A stretch of 42,040 bases of DNA from Neobacillus mesonae (GCF_023715155.1 NZ_JAMBNQ010000042.1:1-42040); one strand, 5' to 3'; shown: positions 7,117-15,383, numbered from the stretch's first letter. Program-made: numbers and translations. The notes: generated from the letters alone by a model not told the origin.

Positions 7117-9171
7117 TTGAAGCAGAAAAAGCTGAAAGAAAATAAAGTAAAAAACCGAATTCGATGGAGATTAAATGGTCTCTTTTTTATGGTCTTTGTT
7201 CTGTTTTCTATCCTGATTTTCCGCCTTGGCGTCATCCAAATTATCAAAGGGGAAGCTTATGCGGCTCAGGCCGAGAAGTCGGATGTGACGTCCGTAAGCA
7301 ATTCCGTTCCGCGCGGAAAAATATACGACACAAATGATAGGTTAGTAGTTTATAATATTCCGGAAAAAGCAATTACTTTTACACCGCCGAAAAACCCTCA
7401 GCCGGACGAATTGCTCGAACTAGCCAAAAAGTTGGATACTTTTCTAGTCATGAATGAGAAGGAAACCGACAAAGTGACTGACAGGGATTTGAAGGATATT
7501 TGGCTGATGGAAAATAACCTTGGAGAGGATTTAATCACAAATAGGGAGGAAAAATTATACAAACAAGGAAAACTGAGCGACAAGGATTTATATCAATTAA
7601 AATTGAACCGCATTGCAGATAGCAGCCTCCGGGCAATAGACAAAAATCTAGGGGCCATCTATCGGAAACTTTCGTCAGCAATCGCATTAACCCCTACGAT
7701 CATAAAAAATGAAAATGTCACAGATGAAGAATTTGCGAGAGTAAATGAAAATCTCGAAAACCTGCCGGGTGTGGATGTCACGACCGATTGGAAGAGGGGC
7801 CGCACCTACGGGAAAACGTTCTGGAATATGCTTGGGGATGTAACGAGTGCAGATGAAGGTCTGCCGGCAGAAAAGGTAGAATACTATACGGCTAAAGGGT
7901 ACAAACTGAATGACCGCGTCGGAAAAAGCTATATTGAAGAGCTTTATGATGGCGTGCTGCAAGGCAAAAAGGAAAAAGTAAAAATGGTGACAGATTCAAA
8001 TGGAAATGTGGTGAATACAGAGACGGTGTCAGAAGGGAAGAGCGGCAAGGATATTGTTCTGACAATTGATATGGAGTTTCAAGCCCAAGTAGAAAAAATT
8101 ATGCAGGAAGAGCTAGTCAGTGCAATCCAAAGGCCGCATACGGATACGCTTGACACTGCCTTTGTTGTGGCGATGGAACCGAAAACAGGCCGCATTCTTG
8201 CGATGTCAGGCAAAGTGTATAACAGGAAGACTCGGGATTTTACCGATTTTACACCGGGAACCTTCACATATGCGTTTGAACAGGGGTCCGTTGTCAAAGG
8301 GGCCACCGTATTAACCGGATACCAAACGGGTGTCAGGGATTTAGGGGAAATCGAGCTGGATGAAGTCATGCGATTTAAGGGGTCGGGAACCTTTTCCTCT
8401 TACCAAGTTATGAACAGAATTAATGATTTAGAGGCATTAGAGCGTTCATCTAACGTTTATATGTGGAAAACCGCGATTGAAATCATGGGCGGCAAGTATA
8501 TCCCAAATGGCACATTGAATATCGATCCGAAAAAAATTGAAACCATCCGTTATTATTTCAATCAATTTGGTTTGGGCATCCCGACAGGTATTGGTTTTGA
8601 TAATGAAACGGCTGGAATTAAAGGAACTAATACAAGCACCTACTTTCAAATTGCCATCGGACAATTAGATACCTATACACCGATGCAAATTGCCCAGTAT
8701 ATTACAACGATTGCCAATGGCGGCTACCGGATGAAGCCCCAATTGGTGAAGGAGATTCGTGAACCCAATAAGGATGGCAATGAACCAGGCAACGTAATCG
8801 ATGAAATCGAACCAGTGGTGCTGAATCAGGTGGATATGAGTGAGGAGATGATAAAGCGGGTTCAAAAAGGTTTTTGGCTGGTTACTCATGGTTCAAAAGG
8901 AACAGCGAGAGGATATTTTAAAGACGAACCGTACAATGCCGCGGGTAAAACCGGGACCTCGGAATCTTATAAAAATGGGGTGAAGACTTGGAATCTTTCC
9001 TTTGCTGGTTATGCCCCATTCAATGATCCCAAGATTGCCATTGCCGTTATTGTGCCAAATGCCTACCGCGATGGTTATGCTCAACCGCACAGTGCAGCTA
9101 ACAGCATCAGTCAGCGGGTTTTTCGGGCATATTTTGACCTTAATGAAAAAGGACAATCAACTACAAAATGA
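7117..9171 (+). CDS. Class B penicillin-binding protein (D,D-transpeptidase), BlaI-regulated
   Basis: 684 residues from TTG 7117 (AAAGGT 10 nt upstream). One N-terminal membrane anchor (about 20-42), a dimerisation/pedestal domain with the class B phrase VPRGKIYDTNDRLV (from about residue 64), and a C-terminal transpeptidase domain. Catalytic motifs are S391-V-V-K394, S444-S-N446 and K611-T-G-T614, all intact. It cross-links peptidoglycan outside the membrane. Placement behind a BlaI operator and blaI-blaR1 suggests an inducible, perhaps low-affinity transpeptidase used when other PBPs are blocked, as PBP2a is in staphylococci; that role is inference. By sequence it resembles Bacillus PbpA/PbpH-type enzymes rather than mecA. 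Confidence 0.88.
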   Translation: MKQKKLKENKVKNRIRWRLNGLFFMVFVLFSILIFRLGVIQIIKGEAYAAQAEKSDVTSVSNSVPRGKIYDTNDRLVVYNIPEKAITFTPPKNPQPDELLELAKKLDTFLVMNEKETDKVTDRDLKDIWLMENNLGEDLITNREEKLYKQGKLSDKDLYQLKLNRIADSSLRAIDKNLGAIYRKLSSAIALTPTIIKNENVTDEEFARVNENLENLPGVDVTTDWKRGRTYGKTFWNMLGDVTSADEGLPAEKVEYYTAKGYKLNDRVGKSYIEELYDGVLQGKKEKVKMVTDSNGNVVNTETVSEGKSGKDIVLTIDMEFQAQVEKIMQEELVSAIQRPHTDTLDTAFVVAMEPKTGRILAMSGKVYNRKTRDFTDFTPGTFTYAFEQGSVVKGATVLTGYQTGVRDLGEIELDEVMRFKGSGTFSSYQVMNRINDLEALERSSNVYMWKTAIEIMGGKYIPNGTLNIDPKKIETIRYYFNQFGLGIPTGIGFDNETAGIKGTNTSTYFQIAIGQLDTYTPMQIAQYITTIANGGYRMKPQLVKEIREPNKDGNEPGNVIDEIEPVVLNQVDMSEEMIKRVQKGFWLVTHGSKGTARGYFKDEPYNAAGKTGTSESYKNGVKTWNLSFAGYAPFNDPKIAIAVIVPNAYRDGYAQPHSAANSISQRVFRAYFDLNEKGQSTTK

Positions 9172-9185
9172 GATTGACATCTATT

Positions 9186-9264
9186 TACTACAAGTGTAGT
9201 ATTAATTATGCAATAAATTATTACAAGTGTAGTATTTATGCGGCCTACTATTACACATGTAATC
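9186..9264. promoter_or_regulatory. Three BlaI-type operators in tandem with no gene behind them
   Basis: TACTACAAGTGTAGTA (9186-9201), TATTACAAGTGTAGTA (9219-9234) and TATTACACATGTAATC (9249-9264) are spaced 33 and 30 bp apart. They follow the penicillin-binding protein stop by 14 bp. Downstream is a purine tract (GGTGAAGGGGGG) resembling a ribosome binding site, but no start codon or ORF. They may mark the promoter of a lost BlaI-controlled gene. Confidence 0.7.
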
Positions 9265-9486
9265 AATATTGGTGAAGGGGGGAAATTCTTCTTCAGCATT
9301 TCGGGGAAACATAAGGCTATAAAAAAGTGATATGGAATAGGATTAAAAAGGGTACAAACGGAATAAATTTTTACGCTGCAACTCCAAAATTCATGGAAAT
9401 AGCCGATGATTGGCGTTAATCAAAACATAAGGCTGTTTCCGTAAACTATGTTGTTATGCCAAGAAAAGCGGTGGTTTATTCCATTT

Positions 9487-9745
9487 AGGAATAAGCGGAC
9501 TCTGCGAAAAAGCGGGATTACAGGATAGCCCCCTTGGAGGTAAGAAATAAGCGGAGGTTTTCCCGTTATTTGCAAAATTAAGAGCTTAAATAGTAAAAAA
9601 TAAGCGGAGTTTTTTCCGTTATTCAATGAAAAGCACCCGATTTTAGCAGTTTAAAATCAAATAAGGGAAATTCCTCCGTCTATTTCAGCTAATTAACATC
9701 CAATTTCCTAAATAAGGGGAATTTCTACCTCCCTATAGAAATCTT
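9487..9745. repeat. Cluster of AATAAGCGGA-type palindromic units
   Basis: At least four imperfect palindromes of the form AATAAGCGGA..TTTTCCCGTTATT occur here (near 9546-9570, 9599-9625, 9658-9685, 9708-9745), plus a partial one at 9489. The same unit type makes up the second half of the repeats at 3961-4592 and 30839-31489, but here the first half of that repeat is missing. Confidence 0.55.
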
Positions 9746-9837
9746 AATATACCAACGGTTTGAGTCGTTGTTGGGGTGACAAATAAATATTTTTCGACAA
9801 ATCTTATAACTGTATTTTACAAATATGTGATTACCTT

Positions 9838-10830
9838 ACAGGCAATGGGTACGCTTCGCGGTCACTACTGGTTTTTTCTGGATGGTAGTGAGAGATTCGT
9901 ATGCGATGCACTAGGATCTCTGCTTTGCTTATGATGACGTACCCTCCCATGTCTAAGGGCATCTAAGTGCCTACATTCCTTCGTTCGGTCTAGTCATAAG
10001 GCAGAGGCCAGCGAAGCTCTATTAGGGACTCGCGGTCGAATGGGAGAAATTATGCCGGCTTCTCCGTGTCATCCTATTGTCTAGGTCGGTTAGTAATTTC
10101 GGCCCTTATGCCGCCCCTTTGAGGCAAGGGATATCATTCATCATTCGCTGTGCGTCAAACTCTTTGTGCTTCGTGCTAATACCATGCAGGACTTTCAACA
10201 GTTTCCCGCAAAGGACCACAACAGATTGTTTCTTTCGTAACGGATTGATTGTCCGGTTCGTGTAATATTCATGAAGCTTGCGGAAGGCCTCGTTGTGCCG
10301 GATTAAAGGCCCACACGCAGCTCTGCTTCAATATCCTTAAGGATTCGGGGATAACTGAAACGGCCGTCTTTCAGGAGACGGGCGATGACCAGGGCATCTT
10401 TCTTATCGTGTTTGGTCTGCAGGTTATCGTCTAGTTCCTTGGATCGCTTGACGTGCAACGGATTGGTCATGGCCAGAGGAATGCCGCGTTCGTCCAAGAA
10501 ATAGGCCAAGTTAAGCCAATAATGGCCGGTGGGCTCAATTCCAACGATAACCTCCGTTTTGCCTGTTTCCTGCATTGCGGATATAATCCGGCTGTAAAAT
10601 TTCTCGAATCCATCCCGGGATTGAGAAACGGAAAAGGATTTCTGGAGTACCCTTCCGCGGTCATCCACAAAGCAGGCATAATGTATCCGCTTGGCAATAT
10701 CGATTCCAACAACGAGTGTTTTTTCTGAGACTTGATTTATTTTTTGATTTTGTTTAAAATCCATTAGGAGTCCTCCTGGTTAACAAATTAGGGGTCATTT
10801 CGTCGACGATTTGACACCCCGTATCATACC
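9838..10830 (-). mobile_element. IS110-family element, internally deleted
   Basis: A block clearly richer in G+C than the flanks contains the two ends of an IS110-type transposase (10764-10106 on the minus strand) plus about 265 bp of non-coding sequence after the stop. IS110-family elements carry a non-coding guide (bridge or seek) RNA next to the transposase, so the long 3' flank may be what remains of it. I see no terminal repeats or target duplication, which is normal for the family, so both ends are approximate. It lies between the orphan BlaI operators and the beta-lactamase gene. Confidence 0.55.
10106..10764 (-). pseudogene. IS110-family transposase with central part deleted
   Basis: The 5' piece (10764 to about 10310) encodes the DEDD/RuvC-like catalytic domain: GIDIAK (first Asp), IEPTGHYW (Glu) and HDKKDALVIARLLKDGR (Asp pair), with a good AGGAGGA site before the start. 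It runs out of frame at AELRVGL and stops. In the next frame the sequence continues PLIRHNEAFRKLHEYYTNR to LKGAA-stop (10106), the normal C-terminus of these enzymes. About 200 central residues, including most of the Transposase_20 region with its catalytic Ser, are missing. The junction is near 10309/10310. The product cannot be active. Confidence 0.85.
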
Positions 10831-11010
10831 AAGAGGGCTCTTTTTATTTCAAGTCCTCGAAAATCCTTCTAACAGGAATGCTCTATTTTTTGAACGAATC
10901 TTAAAAAGGGAGCAAAAAGCAACAATCTTTTAGAAAGAGCAAAACATAATGATGAAACCCAATTATTCTATTTTCAAGACATCTATTATGAATAGAAAGA
11001 GGTTAAAATT

Positions 11011-11943
11011 TTGAGGAAAAAACATAATATTTTCAGTATGAACAATTTTATATTTGCCTTGCTTCTGCTAGTGGCTGCAATTGTACCTCTTGCCGGCTGG
11101 TCAATGACCACGCATAATCCTTCTGACAAGCCCGGAAAGGCAGCCGCTAAAACAACAGCATCCCATTTACACCATGAGTTCGCAGATCTTGAGAGCAAAT
11201 TTGACGCCCAGCTTGGAGTCTATGCTATCGATACAGGTACAAATCGTACCGTCTCCTATCGGCCAAATGAGCGGTTCGCTTACGCATCCACTTACAAAGC
11301 TCTAGCCGCAGGTGCATTGCTGCAGCGTTACTCCATTGATCAACTCGACGAGTTAGTTACATACAAAAGCGAGGACATCGTTTCGTATTCACCCGTCACA
11401 GAGCTTCACGTAGATTCCGGGATGACTCTTCGGGAAGTTATTGAGGCTGCTGTTCGATATAGCGACAACACCGCAGGGAACCTTTTATTAGAGAAACTGG
11501 GAGGCCCTGCGGGATTTGAAACTGCACTTAGGCAGATTGGCGATAACGTTACCCAGGCTGATCGCTGGGAGACGGATTTGAACACAGCTATTCCTGGAGA
11601 TAAACGGGACACAAGCACACCAAAAGCACTTGCTGCCAGCCTTCAGGCTTTCGCGGTCAGCGACCTGCTCCCTGCTGAAAAACGTACAATCCTTACAGAT
11701 TGGATGCGGGGAAATGCCACTGGAGATGCATTGATCCGGGCTGGTGCACCAACAGGCTGGGAGGTCGCTGATAAGAGCGGGGCAGGAAGCTATGGAACAC
11801 GGAATGACATTGCAATTGTTTGGCCGCCGAATAGAGCTCCCATTGTCATCGCAGTTCTATCCAGCCGCGATACACAGAATGCCACCTATGACAATACGCT
11901 AATCGCAGAAGCTGCAAAGGTTGCACTTAAAGCTCTTAAGTGA
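11011..11943 (+). CDS. bla: Class A beta-lactamase (Bla1/PenP type)
   Basis: 310 residues from TTG 11011, with AGAGGTT about 10 nt upstream. An N-terminal hydrophobic stretch (about 11-30) is a Sec signal; there is no lipobox cysteine, so the enzyme is secreted or weakly anchored. Motifs are complete: S93-T-Y-K96 (Ambler 70-73), S151-D-N153 (130-132), E187 in ETDLNTAIPGD (166, omega loop) and K255-S-G (234-236) followed by AGSYGTRND. Sequence runs such as IVWPPNRAPI and YAIDTGTN are those of B. cereus Bla1. It hydrolyses penicillins. No BlaI dyad lies in its immediate upstream region, unlike the penicillin-binding protein gene, so it may be constitutive or controlled otherwise. Confidence 0.93.
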   Translation: MRKKHNIFSMNNFIFALLLLVAAIVPLAGWSMTTHNPSDKPGKAAAKTTASHLHHEFADLESKFDAQLGVYAIDTGTNRTVSYRPNERFAYASTYKALAAGALLQRYSIDQLDELVTYKSEDIVSYSPVTELHVDSGMTLREVIEAAVRYSDNTAGNLLLEKLGGPAGFETALRQIGDNVTQADRWETDLNTAIPGDKRDTSTPKALAASLQAFAVSDLLPAEKRTILTDWMRGNATGDALIRAGAPTGWEVADKSGAGSYGTRNDIAIVWPPNRAPIVIAVLSSRDTQNATYDNTLIAEAAKVALKALK

Positions 11944-12608
11944 ACAGATAAGTAAATTTACTCATCACAATTCTCGAAAGGACTTAATGGTTTCGTGAAA
12001 AACTAGTACAACTTAGTGAAATAACTGAGGATTATTTTACAGCTCTTTCACATTTTCAATCCTCACAATCGGGCGCTTTCCTATAATAAGGAAAGTGCCT
12101 TTTCCATTAAAGGGACATTTTGTGGAGTAAAGAAGCTGTAAGGCAATTTCAACTGATGAATCGGAATTCGGGATGAAAGTCCTTCGTGTTAAGGTAAAAC
12201 GAGTTGTCTGATACTCCTGCATGTAGAGAATGGCAGCAGCCTGAACGTGTATAAGCTGGTGAATCTGGCTGAAATGTACCATGTTCTTAAATAGAATATG
12301 GTCATGAAAGGACGGGATACTATAAAATATCCAAGGTAAAAATGTCCAGATCGATTGACATACTTGCGAAAATAATGCTGTCATTTTTGTAGTTTTTTCA
12401 TAAGATCACAACTTTTGTTTTAAAGAAGGCGAATAAAAAAGTTTATTTCATATTCTTCCACTTTCGGATGCAAGAGTTGTAGTTCAAGCTTTCATAGAAA
12501 GCTTTCTTAATAATTTTCTGAAGTTAGTAATTTTCTGAAAGTTAAGGATCTATAGGCGAGTATCTATTCCTCCTTCTAAATGGACACATACATTAGTTTT
12601 GAAACAAT
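11944..12608. other. Gene-free region with a degenerate intergenic repeat
   Basis: Near 12066-12090 the phrase CAATCGGGCGCTTTCCTATAA followed by a GGAAAGTGCC arm recalls the sequence near 3795-3815. A minus-strand frame (12384-12037) is open but looks like chance. Nothing else recognised. Confidence 0.4.
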
Positions 12609-12625
12609 TTGAGGAGGAGATATAG

Positions 12626-12814
12626 ATGTACAGACTATTTGGAATGGGCTTTGGAGGATACCCGGGAATGGGTTTCGGGGGGTATCCAGGAATGGGCTTT
12701 GGAGGATACCCGGGAATGGGCTTCGGTGGATATGGAATGGGTTATGGAGGATACCCAGGAATGGGTTTCGGTGGATATGGAATGGGCTTTGGAGGGTACC
12801 CAGGCTGGATATAG
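12626..12814 (+). CDS. Gly/Tyr/Met-rich repeat protein, possible spore surface protein
   Basis: 62 residues behind an excellent ribosome binding site (GAGGAGGAG, 12611-12619). After MYRLF the protein is made almost entirely of GMGFGGYP and GMGFGGY/GMGYGGYP repeats, ending GGYPGWI. No hydrophobic helix, no charged residues beyond the N-terminus. Such low-complexity Gly-Tyr proteins are common among coat and crust components of Bacillus spores and may be cross-linked through tyrosines, but I cannot assign a named family. It lies with other spore-type genes. A hairpin with a T tract follows at 12856-12894. Confidence 0.75.
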   Translation: MYRLFGMGFGGYPGMGFGGYPGMGFGGYPGMGFGGYGMGYGGYPGMGFGGYGMGFGGYPGWI

Positions 12815-12855
12815 GCGGTTAAATGAGTACGACTATTTAAAATTTGTCGTTCAAC

Positions 12856-12894
12856 AGGGGCGATTCTTCTATAACGGAGGATTGCCTCTTTTCT
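12856..12894 (+). terminator. Terminator after the Gly/Tyr/Met repeat gene
   Basis: AGGGGCGAT (12856-12864) pairs with ATTGCCTCT (12881-12889), using two G-U pairs, followed by TTTCTAATTT. It lies 42 nt after the stop codon. Confidence 0.5.
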
Positions 12895-12897
12895 AAT

Positions 12898-13446
12898 TTA
12901 AGTAACTATTACGAAAGACCACCAAAAAGGTTGAAGGTCTTTGGTGTCTAAATTTTTTAATAACCGCCACTGTCAAGCATATCTTCGACTGTCATTAATG
13001 GTTTTGACGGTAATTTGTTTACTGCATGGATCTAATTCATTGTTTACAAGCTCCGCTGAATAGTGGACTCCATATTTTTCCTTAGTATTTCAATCAAGTT
13101 TAAATGCTGGTAATGAGGCGAGTGGTAAAGCACTAGGGAGAATATTTATTAACGGTAAATAGCGGTATTTAACAACATAAATGATGGTATTCAAACTTAT
13201 TACTTATGCATTGTAAGATGTGATGCTTATTTTGGATAAGCAATATGATCAACTGCAATGGGGCACTTTTCTTTTAGTGGCAGTGTTTGTAAAAATGACT
13301 CATTTATTCAATATAAGGAATTGCAAATATTCCTCCATTCCATTCAATGGTAAAGAAAACATAAACTATAATACCCAGGCATTCTTATTATCTAAACAAT
13401 GACATGAATGCAGGCAGTTTTTCATACTATATTTGGGGGTGGAAAA
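12898..13446. other. Gene-free region with a possible minus-strand gene remnant
   Basis: On the minus strand 13031-12957 reads HAVNKLPSKPLMTVEDMLDS then GGY-stop, which looks like a protein C-terminus. The preceding frame (GVHYSAELVNNELDPCSKQ, about 13073-13017) is shifted by one base. This may be a decayed small gene of unknown family. A plus-strand ORF at 13220-13402 has no ribosome binding site and is unconvincing. Confidence 0.3.
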
Positions 13447-13887
13447 ATGCCAAGAGTAAATTACCGAACTTCGGACGTTAAATTAATGGCAAGGATGATG
13501 AGAGCAGAAGCCGAAGGTGAAGGAAAACAGGGAATGTTATATGTTGGAAATGTAATTGTAAATCGTATTGTTGCTAATTGTTTAGACTTTAAAGGTTTAA
13601 GATGAGTGAATCAGGTAATTTTTCAAGTACAAGGAGGAAATTTTTCCTTTGAAGCCGTTCAAAAAGGGAATGTCTTTTATCAGAGAGCAAGAACTTCTGA
13701 AAGAAGATTAGCAAAACAGAATTTGGATTATTGGAGAGATCACCCGGCGAAATATGCTTTGTGGTATTTTAATCCGCATGCTCCATGCCCTCCAACATGG
13801 TACGGCCAACCTCAAACAGGTCAATTTAAAGCACATTGTTTTTATGAGCCAAAACCTGGAACATGTGATAGTATTTATAGCGGTTAA
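13447..13887 (+). pseudogene. cwlJ: CwlJ-type spore cortex-lytic hydrolase interrupted by an in-frame TGA
   Basis: ATG 13447 follows GGGGGTGG. Reading on through a TGA at 13603-13605 gives a 146-codon frame that is a full-length CwlJ-type protein: DVKLMARMMRAEAEGEGKQG (with the catalytic Glu), LYVGNVIVNRIVANC, then after the stop VNQVIFQ, FEAVQKGNVFYQRAR, KYALWYFNPHAPCPPTWY and HCFYEPKPGTC. In B. subtilis the residue at the stop is Thr in FKGLRTIRQ. CwlJ degrades cortex peptidoglycan in response to Ca-dipicolinate during germination. A Ser codon TCA to TGA is one substitution. Unless the stop is read through, or a sequencing error, germination by this route would be lost. Confidence 0.85.
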
Positions 13888-13888
13888 G

Positions 13889-13912
13889 CTTACTCTTTGA
13901 GTAAGTTTTTTT
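13889..13912 (+). terminator. Terminator after cwlJ
   Basis: CTTACTC (13889-13895) and GAGTAAG (13899-13905) around a TTT loop, followed by seven T. It begins just after the cwlJ stop codon. Confidence 0.8.
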
Positions 13913-14068
13913 CATATGTAGAATAGGCATACAAGAACATACTTTTAGAGATCGTTTTATTGAAGAAAGCATGTTGTGAAATGCTTAACTTAAGGAAACA
14001 GGAGCAATGCTTATTAAGGCCGGTGCCTTTTTTAAAAAGGCAGTTTATAGGGTGCGAAGAACGTGATA

Positions 14069-14117
14069 AGTTTAATCAGCTATTAAGGCAATTTATTGTT
14101 TGATAGCTGATTAAACT
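14069..14117. repeat. Perfect 15-bp inverted repeat
   Basis: AGTTTAATCAGCTAT (14069-14083) and ATAGCTGATTAAACT (14103-14117) are exact inverse copies around a 19-nt loop. There is no T tract, and a separate strong terminator follows at 14153. No gene is seen between here and the cwlJ terminator, so the purpose is unknown. Confidence 0.6.
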
Positions 14118-14152
14118 AATGGGCACAAAAGTTTAAAATGTATGACAAATAA

Positions 14153-14184
14153 CCCGCTGGGATTCCAGCGGGCATTTTTGTTTT
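14153..14184 (+). terminator. Strong rho-independent terminator
   Basis: CCCGCTGG (14153-14160), GATT loop, CCAGCGGG (14165-14172), then CATTTTTGTTTT. No ORF lies just upstream, as cwlJ already has its own terminator at 13889, so it may end an untranslated transcript containing the inverted repeat at 14069. Confidence 0.75.
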
Positions 14185-14383
14185 AACGGAAAATCCCCTT
14201 GTTATTTCGTTTGGCTTCAACCTTCTTTTTTTTAAAACAACCCATGGTCTTTTCATTACTTAAAGTGAACGTCACTAAGTCATGCCCATTTATAATATAT
14301 ACGGGCTCCAATTTCCTTTCTAAGTCTAATATATAGTGTAATGTCATGTTAGCTCTCCATACATTCGAAAGGAAGTGTAAAAG

Positions 14384-14626
14384 ATGGAAAATGCCTTACC
14401 GATTTCAAATGCCTTTCCAAATGTCTTACCAAACGCCCTGCCAAATGCTTTACCAAACGCAATACCAAATGCTTTACCGATTACTCCACTTCCTCAGCCA
14501 TTGTCTTACTCCTATCCTGCTCCTGTTTATGCAGGTTGTTTTCCTGTACGTGGGTGCAATAATTTTATCCTCATTGTCGTGTTGTTTATTTTATTAATTA
14601 TTATTGGTGCAGTTTGTTTCTATTAA
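14384..14626 (+). CDS. Small LPNA-repeat protein with a YjcZ-like hydrophobic tail
   Basis: 80 residues, ATG 14384 behind AAAGGAAG. The N-terminal part is a run of LPNAL, LPNAI and FPNV pentad-like repeats (about residues 4-33), then a Pro/Tyr linker (PLPQPLSYSYPAPVYAG) and a final hydrophobic segment (FILIVVLFILLIIIGAVC, about 61-78). The tail closely resembles that of the YjcZ-type peptide encoded at 757-861. The repeat head differs. I do not know a named family with this combination; a sporulation membrane peptide is likely from composition and context. A hairpin terminator follows at 14647-14685. Confidence 0.7.
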   Translation: MENALPISNAFPNVLPNALPNALPNAIPNALPITPLPQPLSYSYPAPVYAGCFPVRGCNNFILIVVLFILLIIIGAVCFY

Positions 14627-14646
14627 AAGATGTGACTGGATTTATG

Positions 14647-14685
14647 AAATAATCCTCTTCTTACTTTCAGATGAGGATTATTTTT
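14647..14685 (+). terminator. Terminator after the LPNA-repeat gene
   Basis: AAATAATCCTC (14647-14657) pairs with GAGGATTATTT (14673-14683), followed by further T. It lies 20 nt after the stop codon. Confidence 0.75.
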
Positions 14686-15047
14686 CATTATCCGTATTTA
14701 ACGTATTTTTAAAAACTATGAGAACATGAAAAACGTTTAGCTCGTACATGGGTTAATGGTGATATGCACTACGGTCCGATGGTATAAATAAAAAGGAAGT
14801 TCTTTCTTACATTGGATAGTGATGCCGCTAACTGGTATCACTTTTTATAATTCAACCAAAATTATTGTGATATTTTCCACTCAAACGGGGGTGCCTGTCC
14901 AAAGGAAAATTATCGCAATTTTTGTTGAAGTTACTGTATTAACGGGGCAGGTTCCTTACAGACTGAATAAACATTGCTTGTTATACCCAATAAATGTAAG
15001 TGAATATGTTAAACTATTTAAAGAACAATTTTAGATGGGTGACAAAA
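14686..15047. other. Gene-free region
   Basis: Two short phrases, AAACGGGGGTGCC near 14884 and TAACGGGGCAGG near 14940, resemble AACGGGGTGCTTT at 620-632 and may be fragments of a scattered intergenic motif. An ORF at 14819-15034 has no ribosome binding site and I do not believe it. Confidence 0.35.
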
Positions 15048-15191
15048 ATGATGAAATGTATGTTTATACTTGCAGTGTTATGTATTCCTATTTTTGCTTA
15101 CTTTGATAAAGGAGCTACGGGAATTTTGCTTTCGTTATTCTTCATATTTCTTGCAGCATTTTTTAGTAAGCCTAGATTTAAGAAAAAGTGA
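15048..15191 (+). CDS. Small membrane protein of unknown function
   Basis: From ATG 15048 (weak site GGGTGAC upstream) 47 residues: a short head, two hydrophobic segments (CMFILAVLCIPIFAYF and GILLSLFFIFLAAFF) separated by DKGATG, and a basic end KPRFKKK. The pattern is of a two-helix membrane peptide with an internal loop and a cytosolic basic tail. No family recognised. The frame is open further upstream to 15000, but that start lacks a ribosome binding site. Confidence 0.5.
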   Translation: MMKCMFILAVLCIPIFAYFDKGATGILLSLFFIFLAAFFSKPRFKKK

Positions 15192-15278
15192 AGAAGCAAA
15201 TTCAACAACGAAGGCTGTTTCAATAAGAATTTATATGGTAAAATTATACTATATTTAAAGAATATAGGAGGTAATGCT

Positions 15279-15383
15279 GTGAGTGACATCGTTTGGGGCA
15301 GTCCGGCTAGTTTGTTTTGCTTAGGGTTTTTCTTTGCAGGTTTAGGAGTTTTTATTAAACTATCAAGAATGCCAAGGAAATAG
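15279..15383 (+). CDS. Small membrane peptide of unknown function
   Basis: A 34-residue frame starting with GTG at 15279 behind a strong AGGAGGT site (15267-15273), good spacing. Sequence: MSDIVWGSPAS, a hydrophobic stretch LFCLGFFFAGLGVFIKL and a basic end SRMPRK. The good start signal and the terminator at 15413 support a real gene. No family recognised. Confidence 0.6.
   Translation: MSDIVWGSPASLFCLGFFFAGLGVFIKLSRMPRK

Noticed and set aside
12037..12384. 115-codon minus-strand ORF
   Set aside because: It reads through the degenerate intergenic motif (CAATCGGGCGC..), has no ribosome binding site and no recognisable domain.
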